From Tolypeutes matacus (taxonomy: Eukaryota; Chordata; Mammalia; Cingulata; Chlamyphoridae), in assembly GCA_026826555.1 (NCBI GenBank), contig JAKSZT010054335.1, positions 7,746,846-7,810,845 of the forward strand: a DNA stretch of 64,000 nt, written 5' to 3'. The notes beneath the pieces are model-generated. The model searched no databases. It was not told where the DNA came from and saw nothing but the letters and a program-made list of their open reading frames with translations. Within the stretch, counting starts at the first letter, position 1. The number at the start of each line of letters is the position of its first letter. Below are positions 49,201-60,299 of this stretch, in pieces. The position numbers and the translations under genes were made by a program.

Positions 49201-49219
49201 TAAGGCACTTTAACCTGGA

Positions 49220-49395
49220 GGGTAAGTCAAGGCTTTAGAGTAAGACGAACCCAGGGCCCTTCCCATCCTCACCACTTACCAGCTTTCTTACATTCAGTGA
49301 CTTCTTAACTTCTTTAAGCCGCAGCTTCCTTATCTACAAGGCTGGTATACTGCTGTCCACCTGAGAGGTGATTGTGCGGCTCCAGGTAGATAATG
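49220..49395 (+). mobile_element. MIR SINE
   Basis: Sense MIR order: 'tcaccacttaccagctttct', then 'gacttcttaacttctttaag', then 'cttccttatctacaaggctgg'. Confidence 0.75.
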
Positions 49396-49399
49396 GATG

Positions 49400-50060
49400 T
49401 GAAGTGGCTCATCTTGATTCCCACTTTGGGTTCTCCTTCTCCTCACCCCAGAAGTGTTCAGTCAAGCATGTTTGCGTTAGGGAGGACTGGCCTTCTGTGG
49501 CCACATTTTCCATGAGTGGAAGACTGATGGGTCTTCCCAGATTTCCTGGGCATGTTTGGAGGAGGGCTGCCCTTTCCTTGTACCATGTCCTGGGGTAAAG
49601 GCAAAAAGATAATTGTTTAGACTTGGAGTCAAGTTTTGCCCCAACCGAACCACAGTGATGTGGTCCTTCACTCCCGCTTGGCCACTGCTACTTGCCCTTA
49701 CCCTTTACAGAGGCCAGAGGGCGGGGTTCGTGCTCAGGATGACCTGGAGGAACCAGGCAGGGTCCCAGACCTTTGCATTAGTTCTCTTCCTCCCGCACCC
49801 AATCTTCTTTAGTCCCCTGAATTACCTCATCACCCCCCCAAATGTGTCAGGAAGCAAAGGTGGCAGTTCATGTGGTTCATGTGGGCAAGTAACCCCTAGA
49901 GCAGATGTGGGAGCTTGATGCAAAGCCCTTCCCACAATTAAGGTGCCCTGAACCCCAATACGCTCCAATGCGCTGTTATCATGGATGTAAGATGGAATGC
50001 ATATTGATGTCAGCTCCGTTAACTGAAGTTCCAGGAAATCCAGTGAACAGAATGCACTTG
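49400..50060. other. Unique DNA, no gene seen
   Basis: No exon or repeat recognised. Confidence 0.4.
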
Positions 50061-50064
50061 TCTG

Positions 50065-50275
50065 GGGATGAGGAAACATGGAATTATAAATCTGGTTTTC
50101 TCAACTAGACCTCGGATGGGTCACTTTACTTCTCTTGGCCTTAGTTTTGCCTTTGGAAAATAAAACTCCTTTGAGAATGCCTACCCAGCTTAACTCAGTG
50201 AGAATGGGTCTGATGTGATAATGGATTTGAAAAGGTTTAGGGGAAAAGCGAAAGCACTATATTTGTGCTAAGAAA
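50065..50275 (+). mobile_element. MIR SINE
   Basis: Sense MIR with 'gatgggtcactttacttctc', 'ttggaaaataaaactcc' and 'tgtgataatggatttgaaaa'. Confidence 0.65.
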
Positions 50276-50466
50276 GATTTCTTATTTCTGTGTAAAGAGC
50301 ATCAGGCCAGACACTCGGAAGGGAATTAAAATTTGCTACTGTAGACAAAAGTTTATGGAAGCCAATTCACAAGAAGCAGAAGGAGGCACTGTGGGGCCAT
50401 TTTTAGCAGGTCTAGCAAAGAGCAAGGAGCCTACAGAAAAAGATGATTTTGAAGAGGAAGCATATA

Positions 50467-50558
50467 TGTGGTTTGTTTTTTAAGGAGGCCCCGGGATTGA
50501 ACCTGGGACCTTGTACATGGGAAGCAGGTGCTCAACCACTGAGCTGCACCTGCTCCCT
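50467..50558 (-). mobile_element. tRNA-Ala (DAS-type) SINE, antisense, short
   Basis: A single tRNA-Ala-like head with a T run (A tail) on the left. B box region is the complement of GATTGAACCTGG at about 50493. The TSD is GAGGAAGCATATA (50454-50466) against GAGGAAGCTTATA (50559-50571). Confidence 0.9.
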
Positions 50559-50789
50559 GAGGAAGCTTATACGGATTCTCTTTCAGGGAAAGGAGTTTAT
50601 CCAACAGAATGAAAACTGCCCATTTCAATGAAGGATTTTAGCTTAGCACACTAGTCGGGGTCCACAAGGCACGGTGGTGATTTATCTCTGTACCCCACTC
50701 CTTGGGTCTCTCACGGTTGTTTACAATACAATCTAGAGTACAGAGAAGAGGAGGGAAACCCCTGAAACATCAGCTGAGCAGAAGAATGA

Positions 50790-52680
50790 GATGACGTTCC
50801 AGTTAGCCAAGTCTTCGCGGTAAGCTCCCAGTCGTGTCATCGTAGAAACTCAGGGTTCGGAAGGCCCACGGAAAACACCAAGTCCAAGGATCTTTATAGC
50901 ACTCCCTGGAGGGGTTCACTAGATCCACGAATAGGAAAAGGCTGAGCAGACGAGGGTCTGAGCCCCCAACAGCCTACATTCCTAAGTTTAAACCAGAGCT
51001 GGCTCCTCGGAAAGATGTGGATGCTTCAAAAAACTCTATGAACAGAGCGTCCAGGTTGTGGTAGGGTAATGGTGACCACCTCGGTCTGAATCTATCCACA
51101 CATCCCTGAAAAACATGCAGATCATTAAAGAGAGCGGAGGAAACCACCCTTGCCATGCTGGTGTGACCGGGAGACAGGGACCACCAACTTCAACTTACAC
51201 GTGAGAAGGGGACGAAACATTCAAAACTGCAGAACCAGGCCAGCTCCAGACTCCACTCAAATGAAGCATCAGGCAGAGACTGCATGGAAAAGAAGAAGAC
51301 AGTAGGGGCGTACCTGTGATGAAACACAAAATAAAGTGAACCAGAAAGAGGTAGTCCCACCCGAGGTAGACAAAAGTAAGACCAGATCTCAGACCTGGTG
51401 ACCCAGAGCCCTGGCTAGGGGAAATCGAAAGGCAGATGCGTGACAGGGTGCAGGATCAAAGTGGGGAGACAATGAAAAGGAGAAGGCTTTGGGAAGTCTC
51501 TGGAATCTTGGCAGCAAAGAAGGAAGGAAGTGAGAGGTGGGAGTTAAAGGTCTTAAAGAAACAAAAGGCTCACAAAATTAGGGAGCCAGCCAGTCCCTCC
51601 TTCCCCCTCCCTGTAAGGCCACCACTAAGGAAACGGTGCCTTACCAGGGCCAACGAAGAAGGCGGTGTGGAGCCAAGGAAGCCAGTAAGTGCCCCAAACC
51701 CCTTGCCTCTGCGTGCTGCCTCTGGTCTAGAAAAGTACAAGCATTTTAAAAACGAACAGAAAATGGCGAGCAACATCTATAAACAACTACCTTAGGGAGA
51801 ACATCTTAAAAGAGAATGAAAAGGGGGCGGATGTGGCTCAACTGGTTGGGCATCCGTCTCCCATATGGAGGGGCCTGGGTTCGATCCCCGGGACCTCCCG
51901 GTTAAAAATAAATAAATAAAAAATAAAAATAAATTTAAAAAAAAGAGAATGAAAACATTTTGCCTAATAATCTTTTTCCCTACAAATGAGCCATGAAATA
52001 GAGAAAAGCAATTATGTGGCAGCCCAGTCTGAATTAAATATTCATAAACAAGCATTTGCAATTATGAAAAATCATCTTGAATCAGATATTTAAAAACTTA
52101 GAATAGAAATGGACAAAAGACAGGAAATAAGAAATGGGAGTCGACCAAATTCAAGACAGAAATTGCAGAAAAATGCAAAATCACTTCAGAAAAATGAAGG
52201 CTAAATTATAAGGTACACAAAAGAGAATAGATATGAAAAAATATTACAAAGGCATTGAGGAGAAGAATAAAACATTCAAAAGGACAAAAGCAAAATAAAG
52301 AGGTACAAAGATGAAAGAAGAAGTAATAGCAATAGAAAACAGACAAAAAAGCCCAAACATAGTTATGACCAGAGTCTCTAAAGAATTTTCTAAAAATTGA
52401 ACACAATTAGCATCTGAAATTATAATCTTAAGATATTTTTCCAAAAATGAAAGAAGTCCTGAATCTTAAACTGACCCAGAATAATTAAATTCAGGATATA
52501 TCCTATTAGACTTTGAAACTAACGGAAGCATTCTCCGGGCAAAGACTAGGTAGCTCAAACACACCAAAACAAAACACAGTCAGGCTGGCATCCGCTTTCT
52601 CTGTAGCAACATGAAAGCTAATTCGACAATGATGGTGACTCGACCTTGGCTATGTCACTGCAACCTTCGGGGACTAAACT
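50790..52680 (+). mobile_element. Old L1/HAL1-like 5' and ORF1 region, sense
   Basis: A-rich sense sequence resembling the 5' UTR/ORF1 part of old L1 or HAL1 (about 51100-51420 and 51960-52640). It contains a SINE at 51823-51940. The longest frame (119 codons, 51436-51795) does not form an ORF1 protein. Confidence 0.45.
51823..51940 (+). mobile_element. DAS-type SINE, short form
   Basis: tRNA-like head with A box TGGCTCAACTGG and perfect B box GGTTCGATCCC, then an A-rich tail. Identical 15-bp TSDs AAAAGAGAATGAAAA flank it (51808-51822 and 51941-51955), suggesting a young insertion. Confidence 0.95.
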
Positions 52681-52898
52681 TCGTCGTCTCTGCAATGGCT
52701 GCTGTGCCCTCACCTGTACCATGCTCGGGAGGAAGCAGCGCTCCTCAGGAGCAAGTGCAGGGAAGGCAGCTCCATTCTGGCCACCCTCACCTTGACTGTA
52801 ATTGCCAGGTAGGGTCCAGGTACTTGCACGTAGCACCTGGGAGCCAGAAGACGCAGGGCCATGTGTGCGGAAAGCGCCTCTCCACGCTAAGCCCCAGG

Positions 52899-53000
52899 CC
52901 CTCCAGGTGTGCCGCGGGGGCACAGCCCCTTCTCGCAGGGCCCNNNNNNNNNNCCCCTTCTCGCAGGGCCCTCCAGGTGTGCCGCGGGGGCACAGCCCCT
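52899..53000. repeat. 42-bp tandem repeat with a 10-N gap
   Basis: The unit CCCTCCAGGTGTGCCGCG... is 42 bp long, equal to 14 codons, and occurs about twice around the Ns (52944-52953). The 18 bases before the gap (52926-52943) equal the 18 bases after it (52954-52971). The number of units in the genome may be larger than shown. Confidence 0.8.
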
Positions 53001-53300
53001 GCTCGCAGGGCTGCTGCCAGCTCCGTATCAGCACCTACAGCGTCGCGCTCCGCGCAGAGCGAGCGCGCGCGTCCCAGCAGCCCGCGCCGTCGTTCCTGGC
53101 GCTGCTATTATTACCTGTACTGGGCTCTCGGGGAAGAGGATCGACGACCTTGTTGAGAGCATCTGAGCTCCCCTTCGGAGCGGGCCTGGCGGGCAGCTCC
53201 CTCTTCTGGACTCTCGCTCGGAGGTGAACTCCAGGGTGGGTCGCGGGTGCCGTCAGGCTCTCAAAGCTGCTGGAGCCGAGCCTAAAAGCTCCTCCACCTG
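52900..53300. promoter_or_regulatory. CpG-rich block
   Basis: Very dense CpG between about 53035 and 53230, including an alternating GCGCGCG run. It overlaps the 42-bp repeat and could be an orphan CpG island. Open frames run through it (up to 181 codons), but they span the N gap and have no domain. Confidence 0.45.
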
Positions 53301-53575
53301 GATCCTCTGCTGAAGGTCCCACCTGGCCCAGCCCAGGCCCAGGCCGCTCCACTTGTCTCTGCACCCTCAGGTCTGACCTACGCGTCTTTGGCCTTTGCAT
53401 TCCCCGGGTGTGCGTGCCAGGGGCCAGTGTGCAGCACGGTGGACTGCGTGGCCAGTCGCACGCCCTTCCATGTCCTTTCCTCTGGCTACTGCAGGGGGGA
53501 TGGGAGGGGGAGGGCGTTTTGACTTTTTTAGAGATAACTTGAGTTGTTGTTATTATTACAGAAAATACAAGCTTA
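53301..53575. other. Unique DNA, no gene seen
   Basis: No gene or repeat recognised. Confidence 0.4.
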
Positions 53576-53580
53576 CTGAG

Positions 53581-54212
53581 TGTGGCAGTTGGATATTATT
53601 TATGAATTCCAAAAAGAAACATAGAGTATGTGTGTAAACTGGTCTGTTCCTCTGGGCGTGGTACCCCTTTGATTGCATTAGATTCAGCTGAGATGTCTGA
53701 TTGAATTACGTTATGATTAGAGCTTTGATTCAGCCACGACATTAGAGTACATCTCAGCGTCGAATCTCTGCTCCTTTGGTGGGCTGATAAAACAGACTCT
53801 CAGGTGGAAGTGGACACACAGAGGAAGAGAGACAGCTCATTAGATACGGCAGAGGTCCCGGGAAGAGAGATGAGCCTGACAGTCCACAGCTGACCTTGTG
53901 GAGAGACCAGGGCAGCTGAGCCGGGAAAGAAATGAGCCCCAGGTAGAGAGACGAGCCTTATGCCAGCCTGCAGCTGAGAGCAGAAGCTGGGACCACGGAG
54001 CCTTAAGAGGGAGAAAGAAGGCTGAGCCCTCACAGACATCGCCCACCTTCTTTCTGCAAATGACTTTGGGTGAGCAAGTACCTGTTATGGGACCTTGAGT
54101 TGGACTCTTTAGGGCCTTGTATCTGTAAGCTTCTACCCCAAATAAATACCCTTTATAAAAGCCAACAGACTTCTGGTACTTTGCATCAGCACCCCCGTGG
54201 CTGACTAATACA
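53581..54212 (+). mobile_element. Solo LTR, 632 bp, TG...CA with TSD CTGAG
   Basis: Starts TGTGGCAGTTGGATA and ends GACTAATACA. The 5-bp duplication CTGAG flanks it exactly (53576-53580 and 54213-54217). AATAAA at 54141-54146 is a canonical polyadenylation signal with a TATAAAA stretch just downstream. No internal viral genes, so a solo LTR. Confidence 0.85.
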
Positions 54213-54219
54213 CTGAGAC

Positions 54220-56385
54220 TTCAGAAAAATTCAGAGAAATAAAAGACAACAGTATAGCACCTGTAAAGCAGCCGCTGGAAGAGTGTTCCTCTCATACTCT
54301 ACTGTATTTCCTTCCATTCTTTAATCTCGCTCTCAATCTCTCGCACACACACATGCTGTAGTACACTGTTACATACCAGTTTGTAACTTTTCATGCAATA
54401 AAATATTGCAAACGTTCTTTTACCATGTTATAATCATTCTTTCATAAAACCATTTGCAAGAACCGCATAGAATTTCATTATCTTCATTTCCTTCGCTGCC
54501 TGGGCTTCATTTACCTGTCTAGTTTTCTGTTATTGTACAGAGGACATCTCTGGTGCTATATTTTTGTGCAGACCCACATTATGCAGACACCAAAGGCAAA
54601 TCTGTATAATATTGCTGAACTGTGCACCAGTCCTACTAGCTGTTTTGTAAGATGATAAGAAGAATCTCTTCCTGCCTGGAACTGGGTCCCATGTTTGTAG
54701 TTACCCAGCACCTACCTGAGCTCCATCACTAAACAGGGAAATGTCATTTCATCACCTCCTGCCCAGCCCACAGTCGTCCCCATAGCCCCCAGGGGTGTGG
54801 AAGATGAAATGGGATGGTAAGTATGGTGCCGCGCATAGTAGGTGCCGACTAAATATTTCCTGTCGCTCTAGTTTTCTTGAACCCAATTGTATTTCTTTCC
54901 TGAATAGTCTCTTAGGAACGAGTTTGCCCATTTTTACTCAGTACTCCATTGAAAAGGACTGTTTTACTCTATCAGTGCAATTTTGTTCCCAGGGCAAGAG
55001 CTGCTTTGATTTCCAGAATCAAAGGCCTTTGGGATTTCTGCAGACCTTCGCTCATCTCCTTAGCCTCCTGGTTATCTGGGCGGATGCTTCTTGCTCTCGC
55101 TGGATGCTCTGGGGACGTCCAGCTATCTCCTTGACCACAGAGCCTCCCTGCTCTGGCCCTGTCCTTAGACCTGCTCCCTCATCCCTGGCAGCTCAGGAAG
55201 CAGTGGTCTCCTGGTGTCCCTGGCCATACTTAGAATCACCAGCCAGGTGACTCGGTGTCCTGCTAAGTCGTGAATCACAAGTCTCTGGTGACTCAGCCTT
55301 TTTCCTTCTGTTGATATAATGAGAAAATCTCTCCATAGAGTCACAGGACTCATTTTCAGAAAGAAAATTCACTGAGACTAGCTGATGAACACATTTTTAT
55401 TCATTACAGAGAAAGGTCACATTAAACTGAACAGTAGAAAATGAGAAATTATTTTATAGGCAATATTGGAAGGAATAAGATAGACCTATGTGTCCTCTTT
55501 GAGTGGACTAGAATTATTCTTTTCCCCCAAGTGAGATGTGAATGACTTCAGTAGTGGGTGAATTATTGCTCTGAAAATGCAGCTAGATGGCATGGAAATA
55601 GCTGAAAGCTATTCACTGTGATTTTAATCTCTGGCATACTGAGAGGAATGGCACAGAAGTGACTTGGGCACTTTGTGGATCTGGCTCACAGGTGGTCTAG
55701 AATGACACCTATTTCCTGGGTTCCCGCTGGCCGCTTTCTCCAACTGTTCACAGCAAATGAAGGCGACCACTTTTCTTCAGCATTTGTTCCAGTAAGATAA
55801 ATAGTGGGAAGCTCGGATGATAAAATTACAGGAATAGAAATCTTCCTGGCATTGAGTGTTTCTACATTACTGAAAAATAATGTTCCAGAAAGATTACTTT
55901 TTTCTCTTCTTTTTACTGCCTTCTTCAATGTATTGTGGGGCATTTTTACATATTGAGTCTGTTTTTTTTAATTTACCTTCCCCCTCCCAGCATTCAACTG
56001 AATCCTTTTATAAAAAGAAAGAATTTAAAAATACTAAATCCTGCATGTAAAAACGAAAAACCAAAGAGTTCGCATTTTTATAAAGTATTCAACCTTCTAG
56101 ATCTGAATTGCTCATGAATAAACTCTTCCTTTTGAATTTCAAAGTTTAATGATCACAGAACATTTTTGGAGGCTTAATGTGTGAACAAGGAAAACAATGT
56201 GTGGTGTCTGCGTTTTCAAAGCTCACAGTTGGTTGGGCCTGAGAGTAACGTCGTCGTTTACACAGTCAGCAGGTTTTCACTGCCTGCACCGTAGAGGGCA
56301 TGCTTGGGTAAGTCAGGACGAAGAAGACATCCTGCGTCTCCGGGGCTCCCCTTTAAATGGTCTCCCGTTTCATTATTGAGCCGTG
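54220..56385. other. Unique DNA, no gene supported
   Basis: No exon recognised. The 151-codon frame at 54795-55250 has no domain. A MIR-like tail lies at about 54800-54870. Confidence 0.4.
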
Positions 56386-56389
56386 GACG

Positions 56390-56530
56390 GTCCACTATAT
56401 TTCAAAGCTCTTCTGCATCCCCTCATTTATTTTTTACAGCAACAGTGGGGAGATGTTATCCTGTTTTAGAGGTGAGGAAACCAGGACTCCGAGCTGTCAG
56501 CAGATGTCTTGTCACCAAATCTAAGTGCTT
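56390..56530 (-). mobile_element. MIR SINE fragment, antisense
   Basis: Contains the antisense MIR signature 'cctgttttagaggtgaggaa' near 56460-56480, followed by a diverged part. Confidence 0.6.
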
Positions 56531-57071
56531 TTCAGCAACCCATGTTCTATACTGGCCCAAGAAAATGCCCTAAAATTTCATTTGATAAAAGTGCAAGTGG
56601 AGCCGCTTCTTCCCTCTGGTTTCAGGATTTACCTCCTTGAAAATGACATGAAATCAGAGCTGGGAGTTCTCAGAGACGGGCAGGGCTGCCTAGTCCACAC
56701 GCCCACCAGACACCACTGTCAGCGTCTCTTCCAGGCCTCCCTCGAGGCCGCCTCCGGGGCTCTGCAGGCCGGCCTGGAGGTTCTCCCAGCACGCTGAGCC
56801 GGTTGCATTGAGCAGATTTACTCGGATCAACAGCTGTAAGAAGAAAAGGAAATACACACAATGTATGTGCACATGGGCGTGCAGTGTAGACGCACTAACA
56901 GGGGCAGGCACAAGTCTGTGCTAGCTATATTCTCAGAGTGTTCACTTACACTTTTCCAAAAGTTGAAAGCTGTGGACACTGGAGAGGCTTACACCGCCGT
57001 CGGAGGCAGCTGCTGCGGAGGAAAGCCCGAGGACACGGGCAATCCCTGCTCTGCTGCCCTCTGATGTGTGG
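56531..57071. other. Unique DNA, no gene seen
   Basis: No repeat family or exon recognised. Confidence 0.4.
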
Positions 57072-57589
57072 CTGGGCCCTGCTGCCACCGCCCACGTGTC
57101 CGGGCTCCGGCTGCGTCACCAGGGCTGAAGGAGGCAGCATCTAGTCCCCCGGGGGTCGTCTTGGCCAGAGCTGGCAGCAGCCCCCTGCCCCCACCAAGCA
57201 GAGCGCGTGGGAAACAGCACAAGCCCCCAGGGCGAAGAAGTGTGAGCCAGAGCTCTGGGTTTCCTCTGACTCCCTTTCTTTAGCATGAAGTAAAGAGCCT
57301 ACAAATCTCCCCAGGGCCTGACCTCGACTCCCAGCTATCCCCCAGCTTGCACGATTCTGATTTGCCCGCCTCAGCCAGGAATGGGCAGGTGACATGCAGA
57401 GATCCTGCAGGATTCCAGCGTTGCTTTCTCCCCAAAGGAAGGCACCTGCTGACGCAGAGCTGGGAAGAAGCAGAGCGAGCGCTTTGCTCTGTCAACAGAG
57501 CCTGGGGGAATTGCTGGTGCAGGGAAGGAGAAATCAGTTTGTTTAAAGCCATAGTGGAGGCTGCCAGGCAGTGTCAGAAAGGGCGTTCC
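57072..57589 (-). repeat. Inverted duplication, right arm (empty site)
   Basis: Reverse complement of the arm at 43214-44514 without the L1. The uninterrupted target site is at 57268-57281. It carries a 14-bp segment (near 57167-57180) absent from the left arm. A 90-codon frame on the minus strand (57280-57552) also exists, nearly unchanged, in the left arm (43251-43523), but I see no domain. Confidence 0.85.
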
Positions 57590-58440
57590 GTTCCGAGGAG
57601 GATGCCCAAGGCCTTGGAGGGCAGAGGAGGGGGAGGCGCAGGGGAGTCAGTTCCAGAGAAGATTACGTGCTTCCTCATCTGTCTTTCTGAATCACCTTCC
57701 CCAGAAGCAGCCTCTGCGTCTCACCGTCCCTGGGCTTTCCCTGGGCTTGAGCATCGGCCTTGAATCAGGTGGGTTCCGCACAGACCCCAGTCAGGGAGTC
57801 TAAACACTCCACACACAGAGACACATGCAAACATCAGCCCAGTTTACATCTGAGAATCACGAAGCTCAGAAGGGGTAAAAGCAGCTTGTTCTTCACACAG
57901 CCAGTGAGTTCAGGGTTTACTTTCAACCCAGGACGGCACACCCCCTTCACGGGGGAAAGTGGTCATCCGAGGGGGACCTTCCTGCCTCTGCAAGTGTATC
58001 TCCCGGGCTCTTGGCTGCGGCTCAGCCGCCGAGCCACTTGGGGTCAACTCACTGGTCATCTTGGCAGGGATGGGGGGGAATGGCGCCCGGGCTGCAGGGC
58101 GCTGGCGTCTTTCAGGAGGAAGTCTGCACTTCTGTTAACAGTCCTTGGTGGCTGATCTGAGTTGAGTGCAGTCCTGGGTGCTCAGCCTGGCCGTCACAGC
58201 TCTGTCACCCACCTAGGAGTGGGGCCGGCACACGTGGGGACTGTCACGTCCAGTGGAGAAGTTGAAAGCAGCCACACAAGCCCTTCACAGTGAGTGTGCG
58301 TGTGGGTTTCCGTATCTGTGAAGAAGTCCTGGGCATGAGCTGTCAGTAGAGATGAGAAGAAGGTGGAAAAACAGCAGCAGAACGCTGTGATTCCAGGAAG
58401 GGCAGGGGGCAGAAGTAGAGGCAGGGCAGGGAGCGGCTCG
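57590..58440. other. Unique DNA, no gene supported
   Basis: About 57835-57940 has a MIR-like antisense passage. A 131-codon frame (57760-58155) has no domain. Confidence 0.4.
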
Positions 58441-58590
58441 TGCTCTCGTGGCTGAGGGAGGCGGACGGGAACAGCCACGAGCGTCCGGGCGGATGTTGAG
58501 GGGCCTGTGCTGTGCGTGTCGTGTCGTGTCGGGCCTTCTGTTGCGACCTCTCAGTGTGAACCGACTAAGGCGCTCCGGGGCGTGCTAAGT
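58440..58590. promoter_or_regulatory. Small CpG-rich block
   Basis: About 18 CpGs in 150 bp, including a GTGTC repeat near 58518-58532. It lies just before AT-rich sequence. Confidence 0.35.
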
Positions 58591-58599
58591 GGGCCGACA

Positions 58600-59160
58600 G
58601 CCTTTTTTTCAGTATTTAGGGTTAATTTCGACTGGGATGAATCTCTGTAGTAATGAATTAAGTATATGTGTGGAATGTTAGGACCCATTAAGCTCCACTT
58701 TTAATTTAACAATTTCACTTAATTTAAATCGTCATTTTTATAATTAACAGCCAAGTAGCCCAGGACGCGGAGTGACGCCGAGTGCTCGCTGCTGTGAGCT
58801 GTAGCTGTTCTGAGATTCGGTTTCCAGGGAAAAGCATTTCACGTAATGTATGTGGACTCACAGAGTTTTATTTTCTCTCCTGAGTAAAAATTTACTGTGT
58901 GTATGACATACACCTCACAGAGACTGTTAACGGACCATATTGCTAATCAAACATCGCCGTTTCTGCTTTTGCAATTTATGCAAAATGTGTTAATTATAAT
59001 ACTTTTGGGAATGCTTACAAACACAATATATAACAAGTTGTTTTATTATTCATTATCCTGAACTTCTGACAGTTTGGATTATATCATTTCAAAGGAAAAC
59101 TACTTACAAACCTCATTTCCCACCAGACGAATTCACCACGCAACCTAAAATTAAATAAAG
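58600..59160. promoter_or_regulatory. Candidate conserved noncoding element
   Basis: Repeat-free, AT-rich sequence with clustered TAATTA and TTAATT cores (about 58700-58750 and 58985-59000) and an octamer-like ATGCAAAA at about 58978. Such clusters suit homeodomain and POU factors. Constraint cannot be tested from this single sequence. Confidence 0.3.
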
Positions 59161-60295
59161 AAATAAAAGCTTTCCTGTAAGCCTTTACCAGCGGGAAATA
59201 GGAAGGCACACACCTCCCAGGCGATGAGGAAATAAAAATAAACAGCAAACATAAACCAGCACCTCACAAAGCCAAAACCTCCTTTTGAAGTATAAAGGTC
59301 AAGCTTTCCCACCCTCTCAGGAAGCTGCTCATCGGAACCAGAACCCCTTCCCCACTTTGCCGTGCAGCACACGGTATTTTTAACATTGATAAATGACTGC
59401 TAAGCTACCATCAATAATAGCTATTCACAGATTTTAAAAAGTGTTTTTGCGGCCCCTTCTCTACCCGCCGGACGTGAGAGGGGCAGGCGCTTGCTCGTCT
59501 TCCTTCAGAACACAAGGCAGCCCTTGTGCGCTTTTGCATCTTAACGATAATGAGAGATGGGGCAGCTCTTTCCAGGCAACCCGAGGAAGGGATTTCCAGG
59601 GCAGGGCCCAGCAGTTTCCCGGGCCCCTCGCTTACGTCCCCTCAGTAGTGCCCAAGTGACCCTCTGAGCCACAGGCTCCCCATCAAATGGGGTGGCAGCC
59701 GAACCCCTTTGCTCCCCGGCCCCACCCTCTCTTGAGTGTCTGCTCATGCTCTGCCCACGGGCCTCCAGGCGCCCACAGGTCGTGCCGTGGAGGGGTGGCT
59801 CCTCCTGCGTGGACGAGGGACAGCAGGACGCAGGCAGCGCCGGCCACAGCCTTTCTGCTGCAGAAGAACCCGAGTCCCGCTGCTGGAGCCAAATGGCACG
59901 AGCTGTCCTGCAGGAATCTCCCTGCAGCCTCTCTCGAAACCCCACAGGGAACTGGCTTTCTTCCTCTTTTTACAGAGGAGGCCCCTCAGGCTCAGAAAGG
60001 TGGCACTTAGCCCCCCGTAGCTCCTCCCAGCAGTGGAGTAGAGATGCACGTAAATCTACATAGCATCCCGGCTGACTTGATTGATGGGTACTGTGCATGC
60101 GGGTTTTGCATCTGCATTACTGAGAGCTGTTGGCCCTGTAATCTTTCCTTTCTCCATGCCAGGTTTGGGTATCAGTCTCAAGCTGGCCTACTCAAAGAGT
60201 TGGGAAGTGAAGCATTCCCTCTCTATTCCCACGACAAAACTGTGAAAGATCAGTGTCTTTAGCTCTTACAAGCTGAGAAGAATTCAGCTGTGCAG
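59161..60295. other. Unique DNA, no gene supported
   Basis: Frames of 60-134 codons at 59541-60063 overlap in all directions and lack domains. A MIR-like scrap lies at about 59960-60010. Confidence 0.4.
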
Positions 60296-60299
60296 CCAT

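Noticed and set aside
52611..53156. A 181-codon open frame, the longest in the window
   Set aside because: It spans the N gap and a tandem repeat in CpG-rich DNA, has no recognised domain and overlaps frames in other directions.
43214..57589. The arms as the two LTRs of one provirus
   Set aside because: LTRs of a provirus are direct repeats. These arms are inverted, lack TG...CA ends and lack a flanking 4-6 bp duplication.
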